From Liolophura sinensis (taxonomy: Eukaryota > Mollusca > Polyplacophora > Chitonida > Chitonidae): DNA of 64,000 nucleotides. The translations under genes were made by a program, and so were the position numbers. This document shows, piece by piece, positions 55,401 to 64,000 of this stretch. Position 1 is the stretch's first letter, and the number at the start of each line of letters is the position of its first letter. The notes under the pieces were generated by a model. It was not told the origin of the DNA. It made no database searches and saw only the letters and a program-made list of their open reading frames with translations. The stretch is from positions 689,001 through 753,000 of the forward strand of contig NC_088305.1 in NCBI RefSeq assembly GCF_032854445.1, read 5' to 3'.

Positions 55401-58400
55401 AGACCTTTATGGCGGAAGAGACTTCTTGCAGTCTGACTCGTGTTTTACTTGCGTTAATGAGATGGATAGAAGAAAAAACGAAAGATGATCCGTTCTTATC
55501 CCTAGAGAACAGACGTGTGAATACTTCATTTACAGATATTTCCAAACGGAGCTTACTGCCAGTGGTTCATATCGTGAATGGAGTGTCCCTATAAAGAGCT
55601 TTCTATGCAGGACGTAATTAAGCTTAACGTTAACAGAAAGTCAGAAAGACAGAAAGTCAGAAAGCATTCTTTTAATGTTTTTAATACACGGAGCATGTTA
55701 CATAAGGGAACAAAGCGACGTACAAGTACATCGAATGTCCATTAGATTTTATATAAAAGGGGAAAAAGACTTTTATATAATCTGTACTAAAGCCCTTCAA
55801 AACTGGGACTTTACTTCGACGGAAGCTGGACTGCAAGCACAGGCCATCCTACAGAGCATGATACCATACTGATATTAAGATATTCTATATGCATCAGATC
55901 TATTATGTCCCAACTATGGAATTGCTGTGAGTTCAAGTCCAGTTCATCCTGGCTTCTTCTCCGGCCGTACGTGGCCGGGTTCTGTCCGGTTTCCTCCCAC
56001 CATAATGCTGGTTGCCGTCGTGTAAGTGAAATATTAATACGGTGTAAAAACCAATCAAATAAATAAATAGATAGATAAATAAATAAATAAGTAGTCAAAT
56101 CTGACATGTGAATGTATTCCAATGTTCTCTATCGGCCCGTGGTAGTTCGTCAGTAACTCTCCAAGGGTCGGTGGTTTACGCCCGGCACTCGACTCGATTT
56201 TTCCACTCACGTTAAAAGACCGCTGCTGTATATGTGAGCAATTCTGAGTTTGGCGAATCAAATTCACAAAAGAAATCACATGAAACCTATGATTTTTCCG
56301 CTTCCGTTTCTGTGCGTCGAGTCAAATATCCATATAAAGCATGTTAAAGTGCATTACATCGCAATGTAAAAAGAGGAGCCATCTGTGTGGAAATATTAAG
56401 ACTCCGTTAAAAAAGTTGTAGCTTGCTGAAGGATATATCCTACGTCAACTTTTAGTGTTCATGCCAGTATTCGACTTGAACATCGAAGAGGATTAACAAG
56501 CATGGCTGTGTACAATTTTCAAATGAAAAAGCCTTTTTTCATTGATGAAAAGGGACTTGCAAAAACTTCGTATTAACGAGTGGGGTATATTGTGATTGTT
56601 AGCTGTGGAGTTCTTTTTGGGTTGGTCTTGTGTAATTTAGTTCCTGGAAGGGTTAGCATTCCGAACACAATCCGCATCCACGGTTTAACAAGTCTGTCCT
56701 TTATCAATAAACCTTTAACAGTGATATTCGTTGTCAATAGCAGTAACGATTCGCACGTGATTTTACCCCACATATAGCTCTAATTTTCAAGCACAAGTTA
56801 CAACAATAATGAGCTTAAAGACCTTTTACTGCACATATGTTGTTGTTTTAATCTAAAGGAAACATGGTACGAAAATTCGCCAATAAGGCACCTTGAACAT
56901 TCACGTGTATTGATTAAGTTACCTAATGTGTAAGCTGTGATTTTTTCTTTGTCTGTCAACAATCTACAGATGGTGTTTTGTTTCCCTCGGGCTCTGTCGG
57001 CTTCCTCCCACCATAATGCAGTCCGCCGTCATATCAACTTATGGGTGAGGTACAATGAATTCCAAGGACAAAGCCACCAACCAGCTAACTCGTAAACCTA
57101 TTGCCTTTAGTTTCGCAGCAAAAAAGGCGAGAACTGGATTCAAGCATCAAAATTCAAGGGCCTGACAATCGCAGCGAGCCCATGCTTAAACCGTCTGAGT
57201 CAAGAAGGCTTTTTTCTTATTTGGACGTAGTACGTGGGAAGGTTTGCCAGCAACCCGCGGATGGTCGTGGTTTTCACCGGACTCATCAATTTAGGACGGA
57301 AATACTTAAAAAAAATTTTCCTATGGTAGGTACTTGGGACCACCTCTTGTATATTGTGTTTCTGTGTAATAATGTTATAAATGACGATTTAACACATTTT
57401 AGTAAATATATCTGCATTAAAATTTGGTATTTTCAGCTAACGGATGTGCCCACACTGGGTTTTAATTTTCAATATATTCATGAATATTATCATAATTCAG
57501 ACTAAATGGATGTGTTCGGGTATAAACAACAAATTTACTGATTAGACATGCATTGCATCTTTATTTCAAACATTATTTATTATGCAAAGACAGTATACAT
57601 CAAAAAGGGTCCCAAATGCCTACCATAAAATCACACTTTCAAATACCCTATTCTCATGAAAGAAAAAATGATATTTGCAAGTTAAGTTTTCACGCACTTT
57701 CACCTGATTTTGGCGAGTTCAAGTCCAGCTCATGCTGGCTTCCTCTCCGGCCATACGTAGGAAGGTCTACAGGAACCTGCGTATGGTCGTGGGTTTTCCT
57801 CCCACCACAGTGCTGGCCGCCGTCATATAAGTGAAATATTCTTGAGTACGGTGTAAAACACCAATCAAAGAAATAAACATCTTTACGTAAAATTTAGTCA
57901 TTGCCAAAAAAGAATCCGATTGTTCTTTGCATAAGTACATTGCAACAGCGTGCGGTTTCCTGACCCTATCCCCGTGTCCCACCACCCACTCACACAGTTG
58001 CCTTCTTCAGAGAACTCTATATGCTGTAGTTTACGATAATAGCGAATGTCTGACTGTACGTTTTCCCTCAAGGTGATAAAAGGTTGACGTTTGTCTTAAA
58101 ATGGAGCTTTTTAGCTAAAAGCTTTCCCATAGACAGCTTTATACCATGGAGAAGATATTGATGTTTGTCGATGAATCCAGAATAAGATGACATTGCTCTT
58201 GTATACGGCGCTGTAACTCGATTCCTTGGTGTACTCTCGTACGGCAAATATGTTTGTTAGAAAAAATGACATAGTGTGAAACTTTAGCTATACATCGCGT
58301 TGACCACCCTTATGTAAACATAAAGTCTGACATATGTGACGGCAGATATGACATATGTATCTACTCCCTATTTACACATATGCCACATCGGTATGCCCAT

Positions 58401-60899
58401 TAGCTACCTTGGTATTATACCGAGTGACTTTTATATTTATCGAGTCATCTTGCCCTATACACTAGGCAATTGACGGCAATTACACCCTCACTGCTAAGAA
58501 AAAGAGCACGTTTCGTTCACAGCGTTCATCGTTGGAATCACACGGAGATTTTAAAACATGAATAATATTTAATGTCTTTTCAGTATAGCTTATATCTATG
58601 GTGTTGACAGCCAATCGTTGGACACTTGGCAATACATGAGCTCTACGAATCTGTGGAATTGTGTATTAACCTTTCATTTTATTCTCTTCTTTTTGTGAAT
58701 TCAGGTGTCAAGTTAATGGTTTAACGACACTTTTAAGGTTTTTTTTCTTTTTTCTTAAGCAAAATTGTTTAAATCTTAAGTAGTTTTTGACTTAAGGGTT
58801 TTAAAAAAAAATTCCACACTTGTCAAAAATGCCGACTTAAAGTAAAAGAAAACTAATAAATGAAAAGTCGTGCATTCTCATGAGTTAGACAGGAAAAGAC
58901 TGTGTAACAATTCTTATACTTTGAAAAGAGTTTTTCACGCACGCAAATTTCTGCAATGGTCTTTATAACCCATATAGCTGGGGTTTAGAAACTCTCAGAT
59001 CATAAGACGCTATTCAACTCGAAGCATAGCCAAAAGTGGAACACATCTTATTACTCAGGAGAGAAATATTGCTTAAAGGTGGAGAAAGCATAAAAGACAT
59101 GCAGTTGTCGGATAAAAGAATTTGAAATATTTATTGTAATTGTAGTCTTACAAATGGAAAAATCCATTTGAAAAGTAGCCAATAGACAGGCATCATATCA
59201 TTTTTAGAACATTATTATACAAAGATCATAAATACCAAGAAGTGGTCCCAAATACCCACCATACAAATGTATTTCAAAGCACCTTTTATCTTGAAAGGAA
59301 GAAAAAATCGAAAATAATTTCTAAAACCCCATTTGCAAATAGCTGTTCACGCTCTTTCATATGATATTTGCGCCATTTTTATGATTTCTTTTCCATTAAA
59401 TAATGTTTTCGTCAACAACAAGTTTGCCTGTAAGCCGATATACTGAAAAAAGATACACAATAGTGCCTTGCCTCTGGCAGTATGGTCGATAAAGCCGACA
59501 ATAACATCTGACTTCATTTAATTGAGCGAGAATAAAATCGAAAAAGTGAACTTATTCCCAGAGACAGTTTTAATGGCCCTCTTTTCCGATGCTTTATTTT
59601 TATGCGATTATCTCCACATCGGACCTTGATGTTGTAGATAATGTGCGCTAATATTCTATCCACAGTGGGCGCTCATTGACTGAGCTGTACAATGCACGTG
59701 CGTCATTATAATAGTACAAAGGCGTTAATAGTGAGCATGCGCGTTTGAATTTACTAGGCTAAACCGGTAGACAGAGATCAATAGGACATGTTTACCAAAA
59801 ACTTACCATTTTCTTGTCCGATGAGAAGCCTATGGCGACCCAGCCCTGCGTTTTGGCGCTGAGCTCTAACTCTACTGTGTCACCGATCACCCGGAAAGTG
59901 AACATGTAGGTACATTCTCTGTGACCACAATTAGGGCTACCAAACCTGTGGGAAAGGTAAAGTGGTCTGGCATAAAAGAAGGCTGGACCAGTTGTAAAAT
60001 AATAACAAAACGTCCACTAATGTGATCTCGGCCGCTTTGGTGGCCTAATGGTTAGAGCGTCTGCCTCGAAATCGGAAGACCCCGGGAACAAACCCGGTGC
60101 GGGTCATACTGAAGACTATACAAATGGCACTTACTGGGTTAGAGCGAGAAAATAGAACGGGTTAGCCCGGTGTCAGTATAATGTGACTGGGTGAAGGGTT
60201 ATGTCTGATGTCTTCACATGATATTTCAATGCCGACAGCGACTCGCCTTGACACAAGAACATACAATATATGTGTACACATCTAATGTCACCTAACGTGG
60301 TTGCAATAACCACGTTTTTGTGAATTCTTGACTTTCAGGTCTTCCCCCAAGCTATGAATTATCGTGGGATTCACCCAGGCTCTGTGCTGTTTCCTCTTAC
60401 AATTTTGCTGGGCGCTTTTAAAAGTGAAAATATTCTTGAGCACGGCATGAAGCACCAATTAAAAAAGTAAATAATACACCAGAAACAACGAAATTCTTTT
60501 GGCTCAAGAATGAAGTGCACTTTCCATTTACAACATTTAAAGCTCTTCTTCGCTTTTTGCCTTTATGAGGACGTCCCGTTTTATGTTCAAAAAATACTTC
60601 ATCTAAGCAAATCAACAAAATAAAGAACGTGTTAGTACGTTAACAATGGTTTACTGTGCACTGTGGACTGCTGTAAGATTTTATCTCACATTCAAGAACG
60701 TATGCCTAAGTTGGATAACACTCGTTTTTTACCACATTAAAATATCACATTTGCCTGTAGCGCTTGGCTTCGTCTCTTGAAGTACTGACGTTGGATTATT
60801 CGACAGCCTGTGGTATATATTTTAACTGGTTGAGCGATAGAAACCTTACCGTACACAGTTTTTGTCCACGCCACATGAAGACACATTAATGTGAAACCC
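46279..60899 (-). CDS. DOMON-domain protein gene, FRRS1L-like, 3' four exons
   Basis: Reverse-strand gene model with exons 60899-60851, 59945-59807, 47524-47281 and 46454-46279. All have consensus splice sites and matching phases (1-2, 2-0, 0-1, 1-stop). About 200 residues are encoded: a CGVDKNC..CGHREC cysteine region, a DOMON beta-sandwich with [20 protein letters not shown], and a hydrophobic C-terminus. DOMON domains of the FRRS1 group bind haem or sugar and usually precede cytochrome b561. Here a stop comes soon after DOMON, as in FRRS1L. The N-terminal exon with start codon was not found and may lie beyond 64000. Confidence 0.82.
46690..46965 (-). mobile_element. Possible tRNA-derived SINE of a third family
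   Basis: The reverse strand has gcacgctggctgcgatcacc and gttttcgaatccaaatcttg, the latter close to a Pol III box B (GGTTCGAATCC). It lies in intron 46455-47280. No second copy exists in the window, so the call is tentative. Confidence 0.4.
47281..47524 (-). CDS. DOMON gene exon: second half of DOMON domain
   Basis: The acceptor is acccacag and the donor gtaagt; phase 0 in, 1 out; 81 codons. It encodes [20 protein letters not shown], then EKPHEKDIPVNLTAAEYKDG, YLSCRTRRAV and NDWFHLYAWGSVGA. The D-V-IAC start, central CR and terminal WFHLYAWG strands match the back half of FRRS1-type DOMON domains. Confidence 0.88.
47525..48400. other. Start of the 12.3 kb DOMON intron, no recognised gene
   Basis: Mixed AT-rich sequence. 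No coding exon or known repeat was identified before the Harbinger-like segment at 48409. Confidence 0.5.
48409..48735 (+). pseudogene. PIF/Harbinger transposase 5' fragment (HARBI1-like)
   Basis: An ATG at 48409 opens 63 codons beginning MASNGTDSSDDEIELDP and ending at TAA 48598. A different frame then reads RMEHDAFENLLSLSGNKIWK and TRMTESIPPVHRLAITLRYL up to a possible donor at 48735. The second part matches the N-terminal helical region of HARBI1-type nucleases (RM...F..LL...., IPP..RLAITLR.LA). The catalytic DDE region is not seen downstream. The frame change and truncation indicate a relic, though an intron could explain part of it. Confidence 0.6.
49745..49865 (-). mobile_element. SINE fragment, reverse orientation
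   Basis: The complement has ccaccataatcctggccgcc, gttgtataagttaaatattt and gtacagcgtaaaacacc, with an AATAAATCC end. Confidence 0.7.
50074..50455 (-). pseudogene. C-terminal fragment of a DNA-binding protein with a BESS-like motif
   Basis: On the reverse strand the frame is open from about 50400 to TGA near 50074. It contains NPFSAFGRYVASEMTEMDSS, close to the BESS motif (F..FG..VA..L..L), followed by a basic end. PIF/Harbinger elements carry a second gene for a Myb/MADF-like DNA-binding protein. Its position 1.3 kb from the HARBI1-like fragment, in opposite orientation, fits one decayed element covering about 48.4-50.5 kb. No start or DNA-binding half is seen. Confidence 0.45.
50460..52188. 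other. Intron sequence without recognised gene
   Basis: It contains a C12-A18-like homopolymer run at 51523-51551. Two small open frames (50615-50842, 51666-51890) have no recognisable domain and look fortuitous. Confidence 0.5.
52189..55449. repeat. 59-bp minisatellite, about 55 copies
   Basis: The consensus is gggtcatgttttgttgatgc, ctatatgggtctttatgagg, aagaaacttcttgcagtct. Variants replace tatatgggtcttta with gcataggtcttca or tacatgggtcttta, or drop 3 bp (gaggaaac). Between 53141 and 53663 one variant recurs every 174 bp, giving a three-unit higher-order repeat. Units at both edges (52189-52250, 55318-55449) are clearly diverged. 59 is not a multiple of 3 and the frames contain stops, so it is non-coding. 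It lies inside the large DOMON gene intron. Confidence 0.95.
55924..56091 (+). mobile_element. SINE copy, nearly complete body and tail
   Basis: It contains gtgagttcaagtccagttca (box B region), ctccggccgtacgtggccg, cctcccaccataatgctgg and a tail of AATAAATAAATAG and related repeats. Confidence 0.82.
56951..57060 (+). mobile_element. Degenerate SINE fragment
   Basis: It shows gtctgtcaacaatctacaga, ctcccaccataatgcagtcc and gccgtcatat, with no proper tail. Confidence 0.65.
57227..57285 (+). mobile_element. SINE body fragment abutting a dispersed 0.6 kb element
   Basis: It has tacgtgggaaggtttgccag and caacccgcggatggtcgtgg, then stops abruptly where the repeated element at 57286 begins. The breakpoint looks like an insertion into a SINE. 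Confidence 0.6.
57286..57880 (+). repeat. Dispersed ~0.6 kb element, copy I (SINE-like 3' end)
   Basis: This segment is nearly identical to 62841-63458 over its whole length: tcaatttaggacgga start, shared middle with tacatcaaaaagggtccc, and a SINE body and tail at 57715-57880. The 430 bp of unique sequence ahead of the SINE has no coding domain. It may be an extended SINE, or a larger element that captured one. Confidence 0.8.
57881..59177. other. Intron sequence without recognised gene
   Basis: Repeated CATATG words occur near 58320-58385. No SINE, domain or tandem array was seen. Confidence 0.5.
59178..59375 (+). repeat. Dispersed element, diverged partial copy III
   Basis: It matches the middle of copies I and II in scattered blocks: agaacattattatacaaag, gtggtcccaaatacccacca, cttgaaaggaagaaaaaatc and cacgctctttcat. 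No SINE body follows, so the middle segment existed separately or the tail was lost. Confidence 0.55.
59807..59945 (-). CDS. DOMON gene exon: first half of DOMON domain
   Basis: The acceptor is ttcccacag and the donor gtaagt; phase 2 in, 0 out; 46 complete codons. It encodes FGSPNCGHRECTYMFTFRVI, GDTVELELSAKTQGW and [11 protein letters not shown]. The C-Y-FTFR...GW-A-GFS-D--M pattern is the DOMON core of the FRRS1 group. It joins GADDVIAC of the next exon without loss, although 12.3 kb of intron separates them. Confidence 0.9.
60030..60310 (+). mobile_element. tRNA-like SINE, second head type
   Basis: The head ggccgctttggtggcctaat, ggttagagcgtctgcctcg has a good box A (tggcctaatgg). The box B (gggaacaaaccc) is degraded. 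The acceptor-stem ends do not pair, so it is not a working tRNA. The body has cggtgtcagtataatgtgac and gggtgaagggttatgtctga. The 3' end has tcacctaacgtggttgcaat. It lies in intron 59946-60850. Confidence 0.65.
60350..60472 (+). mobile_element. Degenerate SINE body and tail
   Basis: It contains cccaggctctgtgctgtttc, aaatattcttgagcacggca and caccaattaaaaaagtaaat. Confidence 0.6.
60851..60899 (-). CDS. DOMON gene exon: N-terminal cysteine signature
   Basis: Only 49 nt; acceptor tgtttcag and donor gtaagg; phase 1 in, 2 out. It encodes FHINVSSCGVDKNCVR. The CG..K.C motif immediately before the DOMON core is typical of FRRS1/FRRS1L proteins, which supports so short an exon. The preceding exon was not identified. 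Confidence 0.75.
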
Positions 60900-62225
60900 T
60901 GAAACAGAAATAAAATCAATAAATGAACAGTTTCAAAAGACGACGATTTTCTCTTTCATTACTGACAAAATATTCCTGACCAAAAGTGATTAGAAAGACG
61001 TAAAGTGGACGATTTCGGACAAAAAAAAAACGGAATTTAGGTGGACTGAAACAACAAAACAACATTTTTACACCCTCTTTAACGACAAAATTTAGGGTCT
61101 CCATCGTTTCAATAGGTGCCATGTGTTTTACTTCCAATACTCCTTTTCTATCACGATACATTATCGCATTATTGAACGTGAGAACTCGCCTTGCTTGTTA
61201 CACACCAACGAACACGACCATCTGTACTTCGCTAAAGTCTTCAAACAGGCGACTTTCCAGGCAGAGTGGCGGCATTATTGAATAAAATTTAGAGACGAAT
61301 AAACTGATTGACTGACTACTTGATTGTTTGCTGTTAAACGCCATACTCAAGTATTTTCACTCATACACTGGTTGTCGGTTTGATAGTTGGGGGAAATCCG
61401 ATAAACCAGCAACCACTGACATGATACTGACGTACAGACTTTGTAACGGTATCCCTAACGTAAAACCGAATGACCTGTGTATAATAAAGTATCTAAATAC
61501 AAATTCGAGCAGGCACCCACAACATATTTGTATGGTATGATGACAAGTCGTATTCCACGGGCTTAATTTTGCCCCAACGGTCCTACGCCGTTTAACACAT
61601 ACATCCTCACCTAGGTCTTCACGGACAGCAAGAGCGGGTTACTCTACAAATACTGTGCCCAAGACGCACGGGATTGAACTCATACTTATCTCCTCATACT
61701 TAACGTACCGCCAGCAACAAGTGTTGCGGTAATAATAACAGTAATGACAGTAATTAGTTGTAGCCAATTCCCTGTATTAGAATCTGTGACATAGACGGAA
61801 AGTGTATACATGTATAATCCTGTAGAACGAAAATAAACTTATTTTAAAAGTTTGTGAGGTTTGATTGCTAAATAATCGGGAGCTTACGTGTTACCTTGGG
61901 AAGCAATAACGCTGTAAGCAACTTTTTACGGTTGTTCATTGCGGGTTGGCGTTTGTGTAAATTAGTTTGTGGTGAAAGTCCGTACACCTTGGGAATAGCC
62001 CATTAAAACACCTATTCTTTACGACATTAATCACAATTACTCATAGATCAGCAATAACTTCTTACGTTAACAAATCAAAGTCATTAAGAAGTTGAATTCC
62101 CCAATAATGTGGACTGCTCCCCAATTGCGAGGAGTTTGGGAATGTGTCCGTTGAAGTATACACTGTGGGAAACCGGAATGTGGAGAGGAAAGATACAGAC
62201 AAAACTTCAATAGAAAGTGAACAGC
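60900..62225. other. No recognised gene
   Basis: It should contain DOMON gene intron or 5' sequence. I could not identify a signal-peptide exon on the reverse strand, nor a known repeat. Confidence 0.4.
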
Positions 62226-62502
62226 AATAATGGTCAGTAATATTGGTCATTAGTAGTGGTCAGCAATAGTGGTCATTAATAGTGGTCAGCAATAGTGGTC
62301 AGCAGTAGTGGTCAGCAATAGTGGTCATTAATAGAGGTCAGAAATAGTGGTCAACATTGATGGTTAGCAATAGTAGTCAGCAATAGTTGTCAGCAATAGT
62401 GGTCAGCAATAATGGTGAGCAATAGTGGACATCAATAGTGGTTAGCAATAGTGGTCAGCAACAGTGTTCAGCAATAGTGGTTAGCAATAGTGGTCAGCAA
62501 TT
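62226..62502. repeat. 13-bp tandem repeat, about 21 copies
   Basis: The unit is close to agcaatagtggtc, with ATT/AGC alternation and scattered substitutions. Confidence 0.85.
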
Positions 62503-62576
62503 ACATCATGAAGCACGTGTATATGTATACTCGCTCAAGCATTTCAACACTACTTATTTGTCATTTCTTTTTTCAT

Positions 62577-62774
62577 CAGCCTGATAGCGGAGCACAATGA
62601 CCCAGGAGCCTCTCATCAACGTTAACTGCGTCAGTTCAAGTATATCTCATGTTGGTGTCCTTACCAGTCGTACGTGAGAACGTCTTCCAGACACCTGGAG
62701 ATGATCGTGAGTTTCCCGCGGGCCTTGCCCGGTTTTCTCCCATCATAATGCTGGCCGCCGTCGTATAAGTGACT
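62577..62774 (+). mobile_element. SINE copy with recognisable head
   Basis: It shows gcacaatgacccaggagcct and gcgtcagttcaagtatatct (box B region), then ccagtcgtacgtgagaacgt and ccatcataatgctggccgcc. The tail is truncated after gtataagtgac. Confidence 0.78.
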
Positions 62775-62840
62775 ATTTAGCCAGCTTACATTCGGCCAAA
62801 GCTTACATACATCATGGCGAGAAAAATTCTGAGCGAGTAG

Positions 62841-63426
62841 TCAATTTAGGACGGAAATTTCAGGTTAAAAAAAAAATTTTCGTATCGTAGGTACTTGGGA
62901 CCACCTCTTGTATATTGTGTTTCTGTGTAATAATGTTATAAATGACGATTTAACACATTTTAGTAAATATATCTGCATTAAAATTTGGTATTTTCAGCTA
63001 ACAGATGTGCGCAAACTGGATTTTAATTTTCAATATATTCACGAATATTATCATAATTCAGACTAAGTGGATGTGTTCGGGTATAAACAACAAATTTACT
63101 GATTAGACATGCATTGCATCTTTATTTCAAACATTATTTATTATGCAAAGACAGTATACATCAAAAAGGGTCCCAAATGCCTACCATAAAATCACACTTT
63201 CAAATACCCTATTCTCATGAAAGAAAAAATGATATTTGCAAGTTAAGTTTTCACGCACTTTCACCTGATTTTGGCGAGTTAAAGTCCAGCTCATGCTGGC
63301 TTCCTCTCCGGCCGTACGTAGGAAGGTCTACAGGAACCTGCGTATGGTCGTGGGTTTTCCTCCCACCACAGTGCTGGCCGCCGTCATATAAGTGAAATAT
63401 TCTTGAGTACGACGTAAAACGCCAAA

Positions 63427-63458
<32 letters not shown>
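62841..63458 (+). repeat. Dispersed ~0.6 kb element, copy II (SINE-like 3' end)
   Basis: It is a near-identical copy of 57286-57880, in the same orientation 5.56 kb away. Differences are a few substitutions, a small indel near 62860-62880 and a longer AATA-type tail (ccaaataaataaataaataa). The SINE part starts at about 63276. Confidence 0.8.
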
Positions 63459-63460
<2 letters not shown>

Positions 63461-64000
63461 GGCATCAGTTTAATGGTTACCTCTTAGTCACAGGACATCA
63501 TTTTTTGGATTCACGCCAGAGAGGGAGAGAGAAAGCAGGGGAGGGAGGTGTCCTCATTGGCAACATGCTCAGGCCATCTTACATGGAATTCATTGACAAT
63601 GACTTGCCTAACTTAAATATGATAAACAAAAGCAATCTTCGTCAGAAACTTGTAAAATGCCGGTGCGTTACTCTAGCCAGCCCGGTTTCTTTTATCCACG
63701 AGACTGATATCTGTTGTATTTAAAGCAGAATGGTTTTTTGACTGTGGGGTAAACACTAACAGTCAAACAGGTGTGTCTGTATGTTGTAATGAAATGTGAC
63801 ACCTATGTGCAAATGTGCTACATTACCAGTCAGATCAAAACGCTTCATTTCACTGCGTCTCGTGTCATTAGGGAGTGAGTCATTCCCCTATCTTACAACG
63901 TAAACAAATGTACACGTAATATCAGGTCCATTTTCGTTGACTAAAAACTTGAAATCATTTACATTTACTAAAGACCACGAAGTACATGTACAAAATGTAC
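63459..64000. other. Right end of window, no recognised gene
   Basis: A 72-codon open frame (63505-63723) shows no recognisable domain. No SINE or tandem repeat was seen. Confidence 0.4.

Noticed and set aside
52189-55449. CRISPR-like regular repeats
   Set aside because: Units are contiguous with no unique spacers, the genome is eukaryotic, and the unit is a plain 59-bp minisatellite.
57101-57505. 134-residue open frame on the + strand
   Set aside because: It runs through a SINE fragment and the start of a dispersed repeat, with a composition unlike a protein domain. The near-identical copy at 62841 does not keep the same frame start.
60030-60105. Functional tRNA gene
   Set aside because: Box A is good, but the acceptor-stem ends do not pair, the anticodon stem has mismatches, and SINE body sequence continues downstream.

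Overview
The window is eukaryotic DNA, most likely from a marine mollusc (bivalve or gastropod). Short coding exons are flanked by GT/AG introns, and tRNA-derived SINEs of the kind common in molluscan genomes are scattered throughout (head like ggctcaggtggttagcg, body like cctcccaccataatgctgg, AATAAA-rich tail). Minisatellites are abundant. The mollusc assignment is inferred from these repeats and the domain content, not from a search.

Region 1 (1-23239, + strand): a tandem array of ~1.6-1.7 kb genomic modules. Each holds three coding exons of one large secreted protein: A (314 nt), B (136 nt) and C (108 or 216 nt), with phases A 1-0, B 0-1, C 1-1. A plus B encode a predicted beta-sandwich ectodomain that starts near VCQIVDGM and ends near DVRACF. 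C encodes a Pro/Thr/Ser-rich, mucin-like linker. There are 14 A exons, 15 B exons and 14 C exons, and the array runs off the left edge. Introns are almost as conserved as exons, and a SINE sits at the same place in every B-C intron.

Region 2 (24052-38535, + strand): the 3' part of the same gene. Fifteen further exons join in frame to give seven TSP1 repeats, two TIL domains, several VWC-like segments and a terminal cystine knot (CTCK), then a short tail and a polyA signal at 38697. This resembles SCO-spondin or gel-forming mucin C-termini. The window codes for about 3,600 residues of it.

Region 3 (38720-46278): intergenic. It holds an apparently intact Tc1-like DNA transposon (39622-41154), SINE relics and several minisatellites.

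Region 4 (46279-60899, - strand): a convergent gene encoding a DOMON-domain protein. It has the FRRS1/FRRS1L-type cysteine signature and a hydrophobic C-terminus, but no cytochrome b561 exons. Its 12.3 kb intron contains a relic of a PIF/Harbinger element and a 3.3 kb array of a 59-bp repeat. The first exon was not found and may lie right of the window.

Region 5 (56 kb to the end): repeat-rich, with three copies of a dispersed ~0.6 kb element, two of which end in a SINE, plus a 13-bp tandem repeat and tRNA-like SINEs.

All exon boundaries come from splice consensus, phase continuity and reading frame. No transcript evidence was available.
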